The notes under the pieces were generated by a model. It was given only the letters and a program-made list of their open reading frames with translations, was not told the DNA's origin and searched no databases. A stretch of DNA of 61,328 bases from JAJDIA01 sp031555145 (GTDB taxonomy: Bacteria; Bacteroidota; Bacteroidia; Bacteroidales; Tannerellaceae). Each line of letters opens with the position of its first letter. The stretch's first letter is position 1. Location of the stretch: the NCBI GenBank assembly GCA_031555145.1, contig JAVBUR010000037.1:1-61328 (forward strand), read 5' to 3'. Both the position numbers and the translations under genes were made by a program. Positions 44,147-53,584 of this stretch are shown here, piece after piece.

Positions 44147-45108
44147 GGACGAAGTACGCGGGATACGGGACGGTCGCCTTCGAGGAAACCGATCACATTA
44201 TTGGTTACAGCGCGGGCCATGGCTTGGCGTGCGTCTGTAGTTTGTGTGCCGATATGCGGGGTAAGGACGACGTTATCCATTGTCAGCAGTTCTGGCGAGG
44301 GATGGTCGCCATTCTCAAACACATCCAGTCCGGCGCCGCGGATCGTACCGTCTTGCAGGGCTTTGACGAGGGCTTGTTCATCCACCAGTGGGCCGCGGGC
44401 GGTGTTAATAAGGATGGCTGAGGGCTTCATCTGTTTCAGTTCTTCTTCCCCGATAATATGGTGTGTTTCAGCAGTGAAGGGGGCATTGAGTGATATAAAG
44501 TCCGACTGGGCAAGCAGCTCTTCCTTGGTGACGTAGCTGACATCCAACCGTGTTTCTTCTTCGATATACAGTTGGTGACGGTTGTGGTAGACGACGTTCA
44601 TGCCACAGGCGTTGGCACGCTTGGCAAGTGCTTTTCCGATCCGTCCCATACCGAGGATGCCGAGTGTTTGTCCGGTGATGGAGGATCCGAGATTGTCGAG
44701 TACGGTTACTTTCATACTGGCGCCGAGGGTACGCAACTTACGGTCACATTCGGTGATGCGGCGGGCAGCGTCGATCATCAGTCCGAGGGCGAGGTTGGCG
44801 GTTGGAGCAATCACCGGCTCCGGGGTATTGGCTACCGTGATGCCTTTCTGCAGCGCATAGGTTACATCGATGTTATTATATCCTACGGCATAGTTGGCGA
44901 TCAGCTGTAGGTTTGTTCCCTTATCTATCAGGTTTTGATCTACCGGGAAGTTGAACATGGGGCAGAGCACGTCGAACTCCGGCAACATCTCGCATACTTC
45001 TTCGTAGGTAAAACTGTGTCCCTTCGGAAAGGTGACGTCATAGCGGCTTTCCATCTCGGCAAAGCCTTCGCGGAACATGTCATAAGTGACTAATATCTTC
45101 TTCTTCAT
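44143..45108 (-). CDS. D-2-hydroxyacid dehydrogenase (phosphoglycerate dehydrogenase-like)
   Basis: A 321-aa NAD(P)-dependent dehydrogenase. It has a Rossmann glycine motif GILGMGRIGKALA (near 149), catalytic Arg in INTARGPLVDE, Glu in GLDVFENG and His in LTPHIGTQT. No C-terminal ACT domain is present, so it is shorter than classical SerA. The substrate could be a glyoxylate- or lactate-type 2-hydroxyacid. A full consensus promoter lies at 45135-45165. It is followed by the AlkD-like gene. Confidence 0.92.
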   Translation of the reverse strand: MKKKILVTYDMFREGFAEMESRYDVTFPKGHSFTYEEVCEMLPEFDVLCPMFNFPVDQNLIDKGTNLQLIANYAVGYNNIDVTYALQKGITVANTPEPVIAPTANLALGLMIDAARRITECDRKLRTLGASMKVTVLDNLGSSITGQTLGILGMGRIGKALAKRANACGMNVVYHNRHQLYIEEETRLDVSYVTKEELLAQSDFISLNAPFTAETHHIIGEEELKQMKPSAILINTARGPLVDEQALVKALQDGTIRGAGLDVFENGDHPSPELLTMDNVVLTPHIGTQTTDARQAMARAVTNNVIGFLEGDRPVSRVLRP

Positions 45109-45134
45109 TGTGTTTGAATTTCGTTACCGGGTGT

Positions 45135-45165
45135 CAAAATTACGTAAAGACCCCCTCAAAACAAA
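45135..45165 (-). promoter_or_regulatory. Consensus promoter of the dehydrogenase operon
   Basis: Minus strand TTTG (complement of 45162-45165), 19-bp spacer, TAATTTTG (complement of 45135-45142). The divergent SpmAB gene has its own -7 motif TACTTTTG at 45176-45183, so the two promoters are back to back. Confidence 0.7.
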
Positions 45166-45215
45166 GAAGAATTCGTACTTTTGCGTCATAAACAGATAAT
45201 TGACGCGCAATTACC

Positions 45216-46451
45216 ATGGTTTTAAACTACATCTGGATTGCTTTCTTCCTGATCGCGTTCGTGGTCGCCCTCTGCAAACTGATCTTCCTCGGAGATACGG
45301 CTGTATTTACAGAAATCATCAAGGCTTCGTTCGACGCGGCTAAGAATGGGTTTGAGATATCGCTGGGACTGACCGGTATCCTGACCTTGTGGTTGGGTAT
45401 TATGAAGATAGGTGAAAGCGGCGGGGTGATCCAGGCCTTTGCCCGGTTGTGCAGCCCGGTGTTCAGTAAACTCTTTCCCGGTGTACCGAGCGACCATCCG
45501 GCGACAGGCTCCATGTTTATGAACTTTTCAGCCAACCTGCTGGGGCTCGACAATGCGGCTACCCCGATGGGACTGAAAGCCATGCAGCAGTTACAGGAAC
45601 TGAATACGGAGAAGGATACCGCCAGCGACGCCATGGTGATGTTCCTCTGTATCAATGCTTCCGGGCTTACGTTGATACCGATCACCATCATGATGTACCG
45701 GGCACAGTTGGGTGCCGCTAATCCGTCGGATATCTTTCTGCCGATTATGCTGGCGACGTTTACTTCTACGCTGGTCGCTATCCTGGGTGTCTGTTTTAAA
45801 CAACGGATCAATATCCTTCAAAAGAACCTGCTATTGTTTTTTGGTGGGGCGATTGCATTGATTGGGGGCTTGGTGTTACTGTTTCGATCGATGGAGCAGG
45901 AACAGGTGTCGCTCTACTCCACCTTGTTCGCTAATGCGCTGTTATTCACAATTATATGTGGTTTTATCGTTAGTGGTATCCGCAAGAAGATCAATGTCTA
46001 TGATGCCTTTATCGAAGGGGCAAAGGATGGGTTTAAGACGGCGGTGACGATCATTCCCTACCTGATAGCTATCCTGGTGGCGATCGGTATCTTCCGTGCT
46101 TCGGGTGCGATGGATTTCCTGATTGGCGGGATTGAGGCGGGGGTTGCCGCCTGTGGCCTCAATACCGATTTCGTAGGAGCGTTGCCTACTGCGTTGATGA
46201 AGCCTCTGAGCGGAAGCGGCGCACGTGGGATGATGCTTGACGCGATGCGTACGTACGGCCCCGATTCGTTTGTAGGACGTCTGTCCTGTATCTTACAGGG
46301 AGCGGCAGATACTACTTTCTATGTGGTAGCGCTGTATTGTGGCAGCGTAAGTATCCGCAATACCCGCTATATCGTCCCCTGCGCGTTATTGGCCGACCTG
46401 GCGGGTGTGATTGCCGCTATTGCGATGGCGTATCTCTTTTTTGGCTCTTAA
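45216..46451 (+). CDS. Fused SpmA-SpmB-like nucleoside-recognition membrane protein
   Basis: A 411-aa membrane protein. The N-terminal half matches SpmA (GFEISLGLTGILTLWLGIMKIGESGG, MNFSANLLGLDNAATPMGLKAM) and the C-terminal half SpmB (GAKDGFKTAVTIIPYLIAI, GALPTALMKPLSGSGARGMM). Each contains a Gate/nucleoside-recognition domain. In Bacillus the separate proteins act in spore maturation; in this non-sporulating phylum the fusion must do something else, probably transport. It is followed 12 bp later by ybeY. Confidence 0.9.
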   Translation: MVLNYIWIAFFLIAFVVALCKLIFLGDTAVFTEIIKASFDAAKNGFEISLGLTGILTLWLGIMKIGESGGVIQAFARLCSPVFSKLFPGVPSDHPATGSMFMNFSANLLGLDNAATPMGLKAMQQLQELNTEKDTASDAMVMFLCINASGLTLIPITIMMYRAQLGAANPSDIFLPIMLATFTSTLVAILGVCFKQRINILQKNLLLFFGGAIALIGGLVLLFRSMEQEQVSLYSTLFANALLFTIICGFIVSGIRKKINVYDAFIEGAKDGFKTAVTIIPYLIAILVAIGIFRASGAMDFLIGGIEAGVAACGLNTDFVGALPTALMKPLSGSGARGMMLDAMRTYGPDSFVGRLSCILQGAADTTFYVVALYCGSVSIRNTRYIVPCALLADLAGVIAAIAMAYLFFGS

Positions 46452-46463
46452 AAACGTTTATAC

Positions 46464-46904
46464 ATGGCTATACAATATTATGCGGAAGACATCAAGCTTC
46501 CCGGAATAAAAAAAAGAGCGGTGACTGCCTGGATTAAGGCTGTAGCCGCTTCCTACGGCAAAAAGACCGGCGAGATCAGTTACATCTTCTGCAACGATGA
46601 GAAGATCCTGGAGGTGAACCGTGAATACCTGCAGCATGATTACTATACCGATATTATTACCTTTGATTATACCGAAGGTGATACGGTTGCCGGCGACCTC
46701 TTTATCAGCCTCGATACTGTCCGTACGAATGCGGACACTTTTCAGGTTACTTACACGGAAGAGCTTTACCGGACGATTATTCATGGCGTATTGCACCTCT
46801 GCGGCATCAATGATAAAGGCCCCGGTGAGCGCGAAATTATGGAAGGCGAGGAGAACAAAGCGCTGGCGCTGCTTCCCGCTGAGATACGAAACGAACAACT
46901 GTAA
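46464..46904 (+). CDS. ybeY: Endoribonuclease YbeY
   Basis: A 146-aa rRNA maturation nuclease homologue. The metal motif is IIHGVLHLCGINDKGPGEREIM (near 112-133). Two histidines of the canonical H-G-x-L-H-L-x-G-Y-D-H are present, but the third position is not His (GIND-K). I believe this is a Bacteroidetes-wide variation, and it implies altered zinc coordination. It lies between SpmAB and mnmG in the same orientation. Confidence 0.9.
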   Translation: MAIQYYAEDIKLPGIKKRAVTAWIKAVAASYGKKTGEISYIFCNDEKILEVNREYLQHDYYTDIITFDYTEGDTVAGDLFISLDTVRTNADTFQVTYTEELYRTIIHGVLHLCGINDKGPGEREIMEGEENKALALLPAEIRNEQL

Positions 46905-46951
46905 GAACTGAACAGCCTGATGGGTTGTTACAATTAGAAGAAAGAATATAG

Positions 46952-48829
46952 ATGGATTTTACGTATGATGTCATAGTGGTTGGTGCTGGGCATGCCGGTT
47001 GTGAAGCAGCGGCAGCAGCAGCAAATTTGGGGTCGAAAACGCTCCTGATCACAATGGACATGAATAAAATAGCGCAAATGAGTTGTAATCCGGCTATTGG
47101 CGGGATTGCCAAAGGGCAGATTGCACGCGAAATAGATGCGCTTGGGGGCTATATGGGGATCATCACCGACCAAACGGCGATCCAGTTCCGTATGCTCAAC
47201 CGCAGTAAAGGGCCTGCGATGTGGAGTCCCCGGGCACAGAGTGACCGGATGAAATTCAGTACGCTTTGGCGGGAGATTTTGGAGAACCTTCCCAACCTCC
47301 ATTTCTGGCAGGATGTGGTGAAGGCATTGGTAATTGCCGACGGACGCGCCTGTGGTGTGGTGACCGAAATGGGCGTTACCTTCCATGCCGGGGCTGTTGT
47401 ACTGACAAACGGCACTTTTCTGAATGGCCTTCTGCATATCGGGCGAACACAGATCCGGGGTGGCCGTATTGCCGAACCTGCTGTCTCCGGCCTTACCGAA
47501 CAGCTTCTTTCTTTAGGTATCCGTACCGACCGGATGAAGACCGGAACACCTGTGCGTATTGATGGCCGTAGCATCCATTTTGATGAAATGGCGGAACAAC
47601 CGGGCGACGACGATTTCCACACCTTCTCCTATTTGGATACATCCAAACGGGTATTGAATCAGTTGAGTTGTTGGACGACATTTACTAACGAGGCCTGCCA
47701 TGATATCCTTCGGCAGGGTCTCCCCGATTCTCCCTTGTATAATGGGCAAATACAGAGTATCGGTCCCCGGTATTGTCCGAGCATCGAGACGAAGATTGTC
47801 ACCTTTGCCGACAAAACGCAGCATCAACTTTTCCTCGAACCCGAAGGCGAAACGACGCAGGAGTATTACCTGAACGGTTTCTCTTCTTCCCTCCCCCTCG
47901 ATATCCAGTTACGGGCGTTGCAAGCTATTCCGGCTTTCCGTGATATCCGCGTGTATCGACCGGGGTATGCTATCGAATATGATTTCTTCGACCCTACCCA
48001 ACTCCATCATAACCTCGAAACAAAGCAACTGAAGAATCTCTTCTTTGCCGGACAGATCAATGGGACAACGGGGTATGAAGAAGCGGGTGGACAGGGATTG
48101 ATGGCCGGTATCAATGCGCATATCAATTGCCATGGCGGAGAGCCGTTTGTGCTTGGTCGCAACGAAGCCTATATAGGCGTCTTAATAGACGACCTGGTGA
48201 CGAAAGGGGTAGATGAACCGTACCGTATGTTTACTTCCCGTGCCGAATATCGTATCCTGCTTCGCCAGGATGATGCTGATATGCGGCTCACCGGAAAAGC
48301 ATATACGCTCGGTCTGTCTGATGCTTATCGTTACGGTCTGTTGACAAGCAAGCAGGAGGCCCGTGATGCCCTTATTTCTTTTGTGGAAAACTATTCGATC
48401 AAGTCGCAATACATTAATCCGGCATTGGAGGCAATGGGTACAACACCCCTCTCCCATGGTTGTAAATTGATTGACCTGGTACTTCGCCCACAGCTTACGC
48501 TGGTTGGATTGGCAGAACATATTCCTGCGCTGAAGGAAGAATTGGATAAAGTCCCTGTTTCACGGAAAGATGAAATTATAGAGGCTGCCGAGATTCTGGT
48601 CAAATACAGCGGCTATATCAAGCGCGAACAAATCATTGCCGAGAAAATTAACCGTCTGGAGAATATCCGGATGAAAGGTAAGTTCGATTATAGTTCCATC
48701 CAGTCTCTTTCTACTGAAGCACGGCAGAAGTTGACGAAGGTAGACCCTGATACGATAGCGCAAGCTAGTCGGATACCGGGTATATCGCCGAGCGATATCA
48801 ATATTTTGTTGGTGCTTTTGGGACGTTAG
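46952..48829 (+). CDS. mnmG: tRNA uridine-5-carboxymethylaminomethyl modification enzyme MnmG
   Basis: A 625-aa FAD-dependent enzyme that, with MnmE, modifies U34 in the wobble position of several tRNAs. It has an N-terminal FAD motif VVGAGHAGCEAA, the SCNPAIGGIAKG signature, RIDGRSIHFDEMA and the C-terminal helical domain ending GISPSDINILLVLLG. Also known as gidA; in many bacteria it sits near the origin. The parS site lies ten bases after its stop. Confidence 0.98.
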   Translation: MDFTYDVIVVGAGHAGCEAAAAAANLGSKTLLITMDMNKIAQMSCNPAIGGIAKGQIAREIDALGGYMGIITDQTAIQFRMLNRSKGPAMWSPRAQSDRMKFSTLWREILENLPNLHFWQDVVKALVIADGRACGVVTEMGVTFHAGAVVLTNGTFLNGLLHIGRTQIRGGRIAEPAVSGLTEQLLSLGIRTDRMKTGTPVRIDGRSIHFDEMAEQPGDDDFHTFSYLDTSKRVLNQLSCWTTFTNEACHDILRQGLPDSPLYNGQIQSIGPRYCPSIETKIVTFADKTQHQLFLEPEGETTQEYYLNGFSSSLPLDIQLRALQAIPAFRDIRVYRPGYAIEYDFFDPTQLHHNLETKQLKNLFFAGQINGTTGYEEAGGQGLMAGINAHINCHGGEPFVLGRNEAYIGVLIDDLVTKGVDEPYRMFTSRAEYRILLRQDDADMRLTGKAYTLGLSDAYRYGLLTSKQEARDALISFVENYSIKSQYINPALEAMGTTPLSHGCKLIDLVLRPQLTLVGLAEHIPALKEELDKVPVSRKDEIIEAAEILVKYSGYIKREQIIAEKINRLENIRMKGKFDYSSIQSLSTEARQKLTKVDPDTIAQASRIPGISPSDINILLVLLGR

Positions 48830-48838
48830 TGAAATAAA

Positions 48839-48854
48839 TGTTCCACGTGAAACA
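48839..48854. promoter_or_regulatory. parS site (ParB/Spo0J binding)
   Basis: TGTTCCACGTGAAACA matches the bacterial parS consensus TGTTNCACGTGAAACA at every defined position. It is intergenic between mnmG and uvrC, and parS sites cluster near replication origins. parA/parB are not in this window. Confidence 0.85.
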
Positions 48855-48874
48855 ATTATATATTTTTCGTTTTA

Positions 48875-50689
48875 ATGACTAACAACAAGGACGAACATAT
48901 AAGGACCATTCTTTCGGCCATCCCCGACACCCCGGGTTGCTACCAGTATTACGACGATAAGGGTACGATTATCTATGTGGGTAAGGCGAAGAGTCTGAAG
49001 AAGCGTGTGTCTTCCTATTTCAATAAGGAGCATACGGATCGCAAGACATATGTGCTTGTGAAACAAATCTGCGACATCAAATACGTTGTTGTCAATACAG
49101 AAGAAGATGCCCTGTTGCTGGAAAACAACCTCATCAAGCAATACCGTCCTCGTTACAATGTGATGCTGAAAGACGATAAGACCTACCCGTCTATCGTTGT
49201 AAAGAACGAATACTTTCCCCGTGTCTATATGACGCGCAACGTGGTAAAAGACGGTTCCAAGTACTACGGCCCCTACTCTTCGCTGAATACGGCAAAGCTG
49301 ATGCTTCAGATGCTGAAGGAAATTTATCCGATCCGTATCTGTACCTATCCGTTGACACCTGAAACTATCCAACAGAAAAAATACAAGGTATGCCTCCAAT
49401 ACCATATCAAACGTTGCAAAGGCCCTTGTGAAGGATTGCAGCCGTTGGAGGAGTACAATCAAAATATCACTGAAATCAAAGAAATCCTGAACGGGAATAT
49501 ATCTCAAATCAGCAAGATTCTTTTTGATAAGATGCAGGGGTTGGCTGGCGAGCTACGTTTTGAAGAAGCGCAGCTGTTGAAGGAAAAGTATGAAGTGATC
49601 GAGAACTACCGGGCGAAGTCGACCATCGTTACGCCTTCGTTGCATAATATTGACGTATTCTCCATTGCTCAGCTCGACCGTTCGGCCTTTATCAATTTCC
49701 TGCATATTGGCAACGGGCTGATCGTGCAAGCTTATACCTTCGAATATAAGATACGGCTGGACGAAACGAAAGAAGAACTTCTGGCTCTTGGTATCATTGA
49801 AATGCGCGAACGCTTCGGTAGTACTGCTCGCGAAATCATTGTCCCGTTCGAGCCGGATATGGAACTGGCTAATGTTGCCTTTACGATCCCCCAACGTGGC
49901 GACAAAAAGAAACTGCTTGAACTGTCTGAACTTAATGTGAAGCAGTTTAAGGTAGATCGGCTCAAGCAAGCGGAAAAATTGAATCCCGAGCAACGGCATA
50001 CCCGCCTGCTCACCGAAATACGCGATGCCCTTCGCTTAGATAAGCTGCCAGCGCGTATCGAATGCTTCGACAACTCCAATATCCAGGGGAGCGATGCTGT
50101 GGCTGCCTGTGTGGTCTTTGTGATGGGTAAACCGTCGAAAAGTGATTACCGGAAATATACGATCAAGACGGTAGTTGGTCCGGACGATTACGCCTCGATG
50201 AAAGAAGTCGTACGCCGCCGCTACCAACGCGCCATTGCCGAAGAACTGCCCCTGCCCGATCTGATCATTACCGACGGTGGAAAGGGACAAATGGAAGTCG
50301 TACGCGCTGTGATCGAAGACGAACTCCATCTTTCCATCCCCATCGCCGGGTTGGCAAAAGACAAACGGCATCGTACCTCGGAACTGTTGTTCGGTTTTCC
50401 GCCTGTCAGCGCCGGCCTGGTACAGAAAAGCCCTATGTTCCATTTCCTCGAACAGATGCAGAATGAAGTGCACCGTTTCGCTATCACCTTCCACAAGGAT
50501 AAACGGAGCAAGAGCCAAGTTGCATCCGAATTAGATCAGATAAAAGGCATTGGTGATAAGACAAAAGTATTACTTTTGCGTCAATATAAGAGTATCAAGC
50601 GTATCCGTGAGGCCGATCCCGAAGAGATCAAGCAACTGATCGGCGAATCAAAAGCAGCGCTTTTACTGGCCGGATTGAAGAAAGAGTAA
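48875..50689 (+). CDS. uvrC: Excinuclease ABC subunit C
   Basis: A 604-aa dual-incision nuclease of nucleotide excision repair. It has an N-terminal GIY-YIG domain (PGCYQYYD...IIYVGKAKSLKKR, about 17-45), a cysteine-bearing segment (YHIKRCKGPCEG), a UVR domain binding UvrB (LRFEEAQLLKEKYEVI), an RNase H-like domain (RIECFDNSNIQGSDAVAACV, with D/D/H catalysis) and tandem HhH at the end (LDQIKGIGDKTKVLLL). First gene of uvrC-dtd-mazG-deoC. Confidence 0.98.
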   Translation: MTNNKDEHIRTILSAIPDTPGCYQYYDDKGTIIYVGKAKSLKKRVSSYFNKEHTDRKTYVLVKQICDIKYVVVNTEEDALLLENNLIKQYRPRYNVMLKDDKTYPSIVVKNEYFPRVYMTRNVVKDGSKYYGPYSSLNTAKLMLQMLKEIYPIRICTYPLTPETIQQKKYKVCLQYHIKRCKGPCEGLQPLEEYNQNITEIKEILNGNISQISKILFDKMQGLAGELRFEEAQLLKEKYEVIENYRAKSTIVTPSLHNIDVFSIAQLDRSAFINFLHIGNGLIVQAYTFEYKIRLDETKEELLALGIIEMRERFGSTAREIIVPFEPDMELANVAFTIPQRGDKKKLLELSELNVKQFKVDRLKQAEKLNPEQRHTRLLTEIRDALRLDKLPARIECFDNSNIQGSDAVAACVVFVMGKPSKSDYRKYTIKTVVGPDDYASMKEVVRRRYQRAIAEELPLPDLIITDGGKGQMEVVRAVIEDELHLSIPIAGLAKDKRHRTSELLFGFPPVSAGLVQKSPMFHFLEQMQNEVHRFAITFHKDKRSKSQVASELDQIKGIGDKTKVLLLRQYKSIKRIREADPEEIKQLIGESKAALLLAGLKKE

Positions 50690-50690
50690 A

Positions 50691-51143
50691 ATGAAAACAG
50701 TTATACAACGCGTACAATGCGCTTCCGTCACGATCGACGGACGGGTTTCCTCCTGTATCAACCAGGGACTCCTTGTCCTCGTTGGAATCGAAGACCGCGA
50801 CTCCCAGGATGATATTGAATGGCTGGCGAAGAAGATCACCGCCCTTCGTGTTTTTGACGATGGACAGGGTGTAATGAATCGCTCGGTGATGGAGACCGGC
50901 GGTGATATTCTGATCGTCAGCCAGTTTACGCTGCATGCCTCCACCAAGAAAGGCAACCGTCCCTCCTACATCCGCGCCTCCCGTCCGGAGATTGCCATTC
51001 CCATGTACGAAACCTTCTGTGCTGAAGTGGGACTGCAATTGGGAAAGGCCGTTTTCACCGGTACTTTTGGTGCAGATATGAAGATCGAACTCATCAATGA
51101 TGGCCCCGTCACCATTCTTATAGACTCTCAAAACAAAGAATAA
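50691..51143 (+). CDS. dtd: D-aminoacyl-tRNA deacylase
   Basis: A 150-aa proofreading enzyme that hydrolyses D-amino acids (and Gly mischarged on tRNA-Ala) from tRNA. The SQFTL motif (ILIVSQFTLHAST, near 83) and the Gly/cis-Pro-type segment NRPSYIRASRP (near 90-100) are intact, with full family length. It starts one base after the uvrC stop. Confidence 0.96.
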   Translation: MKTVIQRVQCASVTIDGRVSSCINQGLLVLVGIEDRDSQDDIEWLAKKITALRVFDDGQGVMNRSVMETGGDILIVSQFTLHASTKKGNRPSYIRASRPEIAIPMYETFCAEVGLQLGKAVFTGTFGADMKIELINDGPVTILIDSQNKE

Positions 51144-51151
51144 ACGATTAT

Positions 51152-51487
51152 ATGGAAGAAATAACGCTTCGCGAAGCACAGGAAAAAGTCGATCGGTGGA
51201 TCAAACTTATCGGTGTACGCTATTTTAGCGAGTTGACAAACATGGTACTCCTCACCGAAGAAGTGGGTGAACTGGCCCGCCTGATTGGCCGTATCTACGG
51301 CGACCAGTCCTTCAAACACAATGAAAAGGGATACGATTTAGGCGATGAAATGGCTGATATTATGTTTGTGTTGTTCTGCCTCGCCAATCAGACGGGCGTA
51401 GACCTCACCTCCGCTTTCGAGCGGAATCTGGCCAAGAAAACCAATCGCGACAGGGAACGACATATCCACAATCCTAAATTACAATAG
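51152..51487 (+). CDS. MazG-like nucleotide pyrophosphohydrolase
   Basis: A 111-aa single-domain all-alpha NTP pyrophosphatase. The metal-binding pattern E-E-x-x-E is in LLTEEVGELARLIGR (about 33-47) and E-x-x-D in LGDEMADIMFVLF (about 67-79). Members hydrolyse aberrant or excess (d)NTPs. It lies between dtd and deoC in one operon, in keeping with nucleotide housekeeping. Confidence 0.88.
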   Translation: MEEITLREAQEKVDRWIKLIGVRYFSELTNMVLLTEEVGELARLIGRIYGDQSFKHNEKGYDLGDEMADIMFVLFCLANQTGVDLTSAFERNLAKKTNRDRERHIHNPKLQ

Positions 51488-51489
51488 TT

Positions 51490-52362
51490 ATGCACGAAAC
51501 ATCCAAATACCAGAAGGCATTCGCCCACTTTGAAGCTCCGTTGAGCGATGACAAAGTAACAATCCGCGTGACTGAACTCATCGACAAACAGTATCTCAAG
51601 AACTTCACCCCCGATGTACTGAAATGTATCCATGGATGCATTGACCTCACCTCCTTAACTTCGATGGATACGAAAGAAAGTATCTGGAAACTCGTCGATA
51701 AGGTGAACGATTACGAAGGGTCACGTCCTGACGTGCCCAATGTGGCTGCAATCTGCGTCTATCCCCTATTTGTGGAGACCGTCAAACAAGCACTGACGGC
51801 TCAGGATGTGAAGATCGCTGCCGTTTCCGGGGGATTTCCTGCTTCACAAACCTTCACCGAAGTAAAGATTGCTGAAACAGCTATGTGTGTGATGGAAGGT
51901 GCCGATGAAATCGACGTTGTGCTCAATCTTGGTTACCTATTGGAAGAAAACTACCAGGAGTTGACCGAAGAACTCCAGGAAATCAAAGACAGTTGCCGTG
52001 GCGTCCACCTGAAGGTAATCCTCGAAACCGGTGCTTTGGCGACGGCAGCTAATATCCAGCGCGCCTCCATCCTGGCCATTTATTCGGGAGCTGACTTTAT
52101 CAAGACATCTACCGGCAAAGGCTATCCCGGCGCTACTTACGAAGCCGTCTATACCATGTGCCAGGTAATTAAAACATACCACGATATTACGGGTAAAAAG
52201 GTGGGTATCAAGGTGTCAGGAGGTGTTCGTTCAGCCGAAGAAGCCGTTAAATACTATACCCTTGTCAAGGAAATCCTCGGTGACGAATGGCTCACTCCCG
52301 CCCTCTTCCGTATCGGTGCCAGTAGCTTGGTGGACGACATTGAGCAACGCCTGGGTGAGTAG
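51490..52362 (+). CDS. deoC: Deoxyribose-phosphate aldolase
   Basis: A 290-aa class I aldolase that cleaves 2-deoxyribose-5-phosphate to acetaldehyde and glyceraldehyde-3-phosphate. The Schiff-base Lys is in FIKTSTGKG (near 200) and the second essential Lys in GIKVSGGVRS (near 238). EIDVVLNLGYLL and VHLKVILETG are also typical. It starts right after the MazG gene stop (2 bp), ending the uvrC operon. Confidence 0.96.
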   Translation: MHETSKYQKAFAHFEAPLSDDKVTIRVTELIDKQYLKNFTPDVLKCIHGCIDLTSLTSMDTKESIWKLVDKVNDYEGSRPDVPNVAAICVYPLFVETVKQALTAQDVKIAAVSGGFPASQTFTEVKIAETAMCVMEGADEIDVVLNLGYLLEENYQELTEELQEIKDSCRGVHLKVILETGALATAANIQRASILAIYSGADFIKTSTGKGYPGATYEAVYTMCQVIKTYHDITGKKVGIKVSGGVRSAEEAVKYYTLVKEILGDEWLTPALFRIGASSLVDDIEQRLGE

Positions 52363-52369
52363 TCCGGTT

Positions 52370-53518
52370 TTATAATTCCAGCATCATGACTACAGGGTTA
52401 CCGTCTTCTTCCACGCCTTGGATTTCGCCGTATAGTTTCTCCGAAGGGATGATAAATACCAGTTTATCTTCTTTATAAAGGCTTGGCGAAATCCTGATTG
52501 ACTTTCCGGAAGAAAGCATATAGGGAATTCCGTGGAAGTCTTCAAACTCGCTTTCACGCGTAAGGTTCGTGCGTGAGAGGAGTTGACCGGTTGTTTCATC
52601 CCATATTTCGGCAAAGTGTTTTTCCTTGTAGGCATATTCGAGCAGGAAAAGCCCTGGAATATAGCCGATAGACAGGCCTGTTATATACGAATGCCCCGGG
52701 GGAAGGTTGGTAAATCGCATCATCTCATCCCACGGCAAGGCGAGTGAGCCTTTTTTAAGGATGGCAAAAACCTCGCAACTATCCCGTGTAATGTTGTAGA
52801 TGGTATCTGATGCTGTGTTGTTGAACAGGTAGAGTGAACCGGCTTTACAGCGAGGTTTGGTTAGGTAGATTGCCGCTTTTTCCCGTTGTGTCAAGGTGGT
52901 GTCGGCCGGGAAATATGATTTTTCTGCCTGAAGATCAGTACTATGAAGCACGATCTGTGAAGTGCCGAATACACATTCTTCGATCCATCCTCCCCCTGGA
53001 TGCTGTTTGATATTGCCGGCGATCATGTCTTTGGTCGACCGTTCATGCTTGTAATTGCCTCTTTGGTCGTAGGTGATTAACTTCTGATTGCCGTTATCAA
53101 ACACTCGAATGGTAGAGTCGGCTTGGTTAGAAACGACGGCAGTGAGGTACACATATTCACCTGGTCCATTGCCTTTGCGACTAATTGTAGTAATGCGTTT
53201 ACCGTTCAGGTCAAACAGGTAGATAATATTCATTCTGCCATCCACCATCAACAGTTCTTCATCGGTTACATCCACAGGATAGGTTGAGCCGCTAAGCAAC
53301 GTCCTTGCATTTGTTTCCAGTGGAATGAAGGTGACTTTCCGGGCGATACTGTTCCACGTGAAGGTATCCGGCACCGATTTGCCGATCATTTCCGCCAGGT
53401 TGAGTACCGGGAGCTGTTTGACAGCATCGGGGCTTATTTCTGTTGCATCGCTTTTTTTGCCTCCGCTACAGGCAACAAACAACAGACTGAGGAAAAGAAA
53501 ATAGGTTTTCATACGCAT
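52370..53518 (-). CDS. 6-bladed beta-propeller lipoprotein
   Basis: A protein of about 382 aa with a lipobox (LLFVACSGG). The body has repeated beta-rich segments (for example SRKGNGPGEYVYLTAVV and IYLFDLNGKRITTI) of the Bacteroidales 6-bladed propeller group. I chose the start at MRMKTYF because a -7 motif (TACATTTG, complement of 53533-53540) overlaps the longer alternative. Function unknown. It ends 8 bp from the convergent deoC stop. Confidence 0.78.
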   Translation of the reverse strand: MRMKTYFLFLSLLFVACSGGKKSDATEISPDAVKQLPVLNLAEMIGKSVPDTFTWNSIARKVTFIPLETNARTLLSGSTYPVDVTDEELLMVDGRMNIIYLFDLNGKRITTISRKGNGPGEYVYLTAVVSNQADSTIRVFDNGNQKLITYDQRGNYKHERSTKDMIAGNIKQHPGGGWIEECVFGTSQIVLHSTDLQAEKSYFPADTTLTQREKAAIYLTKPRCKAGSLYLFNNTASDTIYNITRDSCEVFAILKKGSLALPWDEMMRFTNLPPGHSYITGLSIGYIPGLFLLEYAYKEKHFAEIWDETTGQLLSRTNLTRESEFEDFHGIPYMLSSGKSIRISPSLYKEDKLVFIIPSEKLYGEIQGVEEDGNPVVMMLEL

Positions 53519-53584
53519 TATGATTATACTCACAAATGTATGAAATAAATGTAAATCTCACGTAATCAGAGCAAATAATACGTT

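Noticed and set aside
53350..53365. Third parS-like sequence TGTTCCACGTGAAGGT
   Set aside because: Three mismatches at one end, within the propeller gene.
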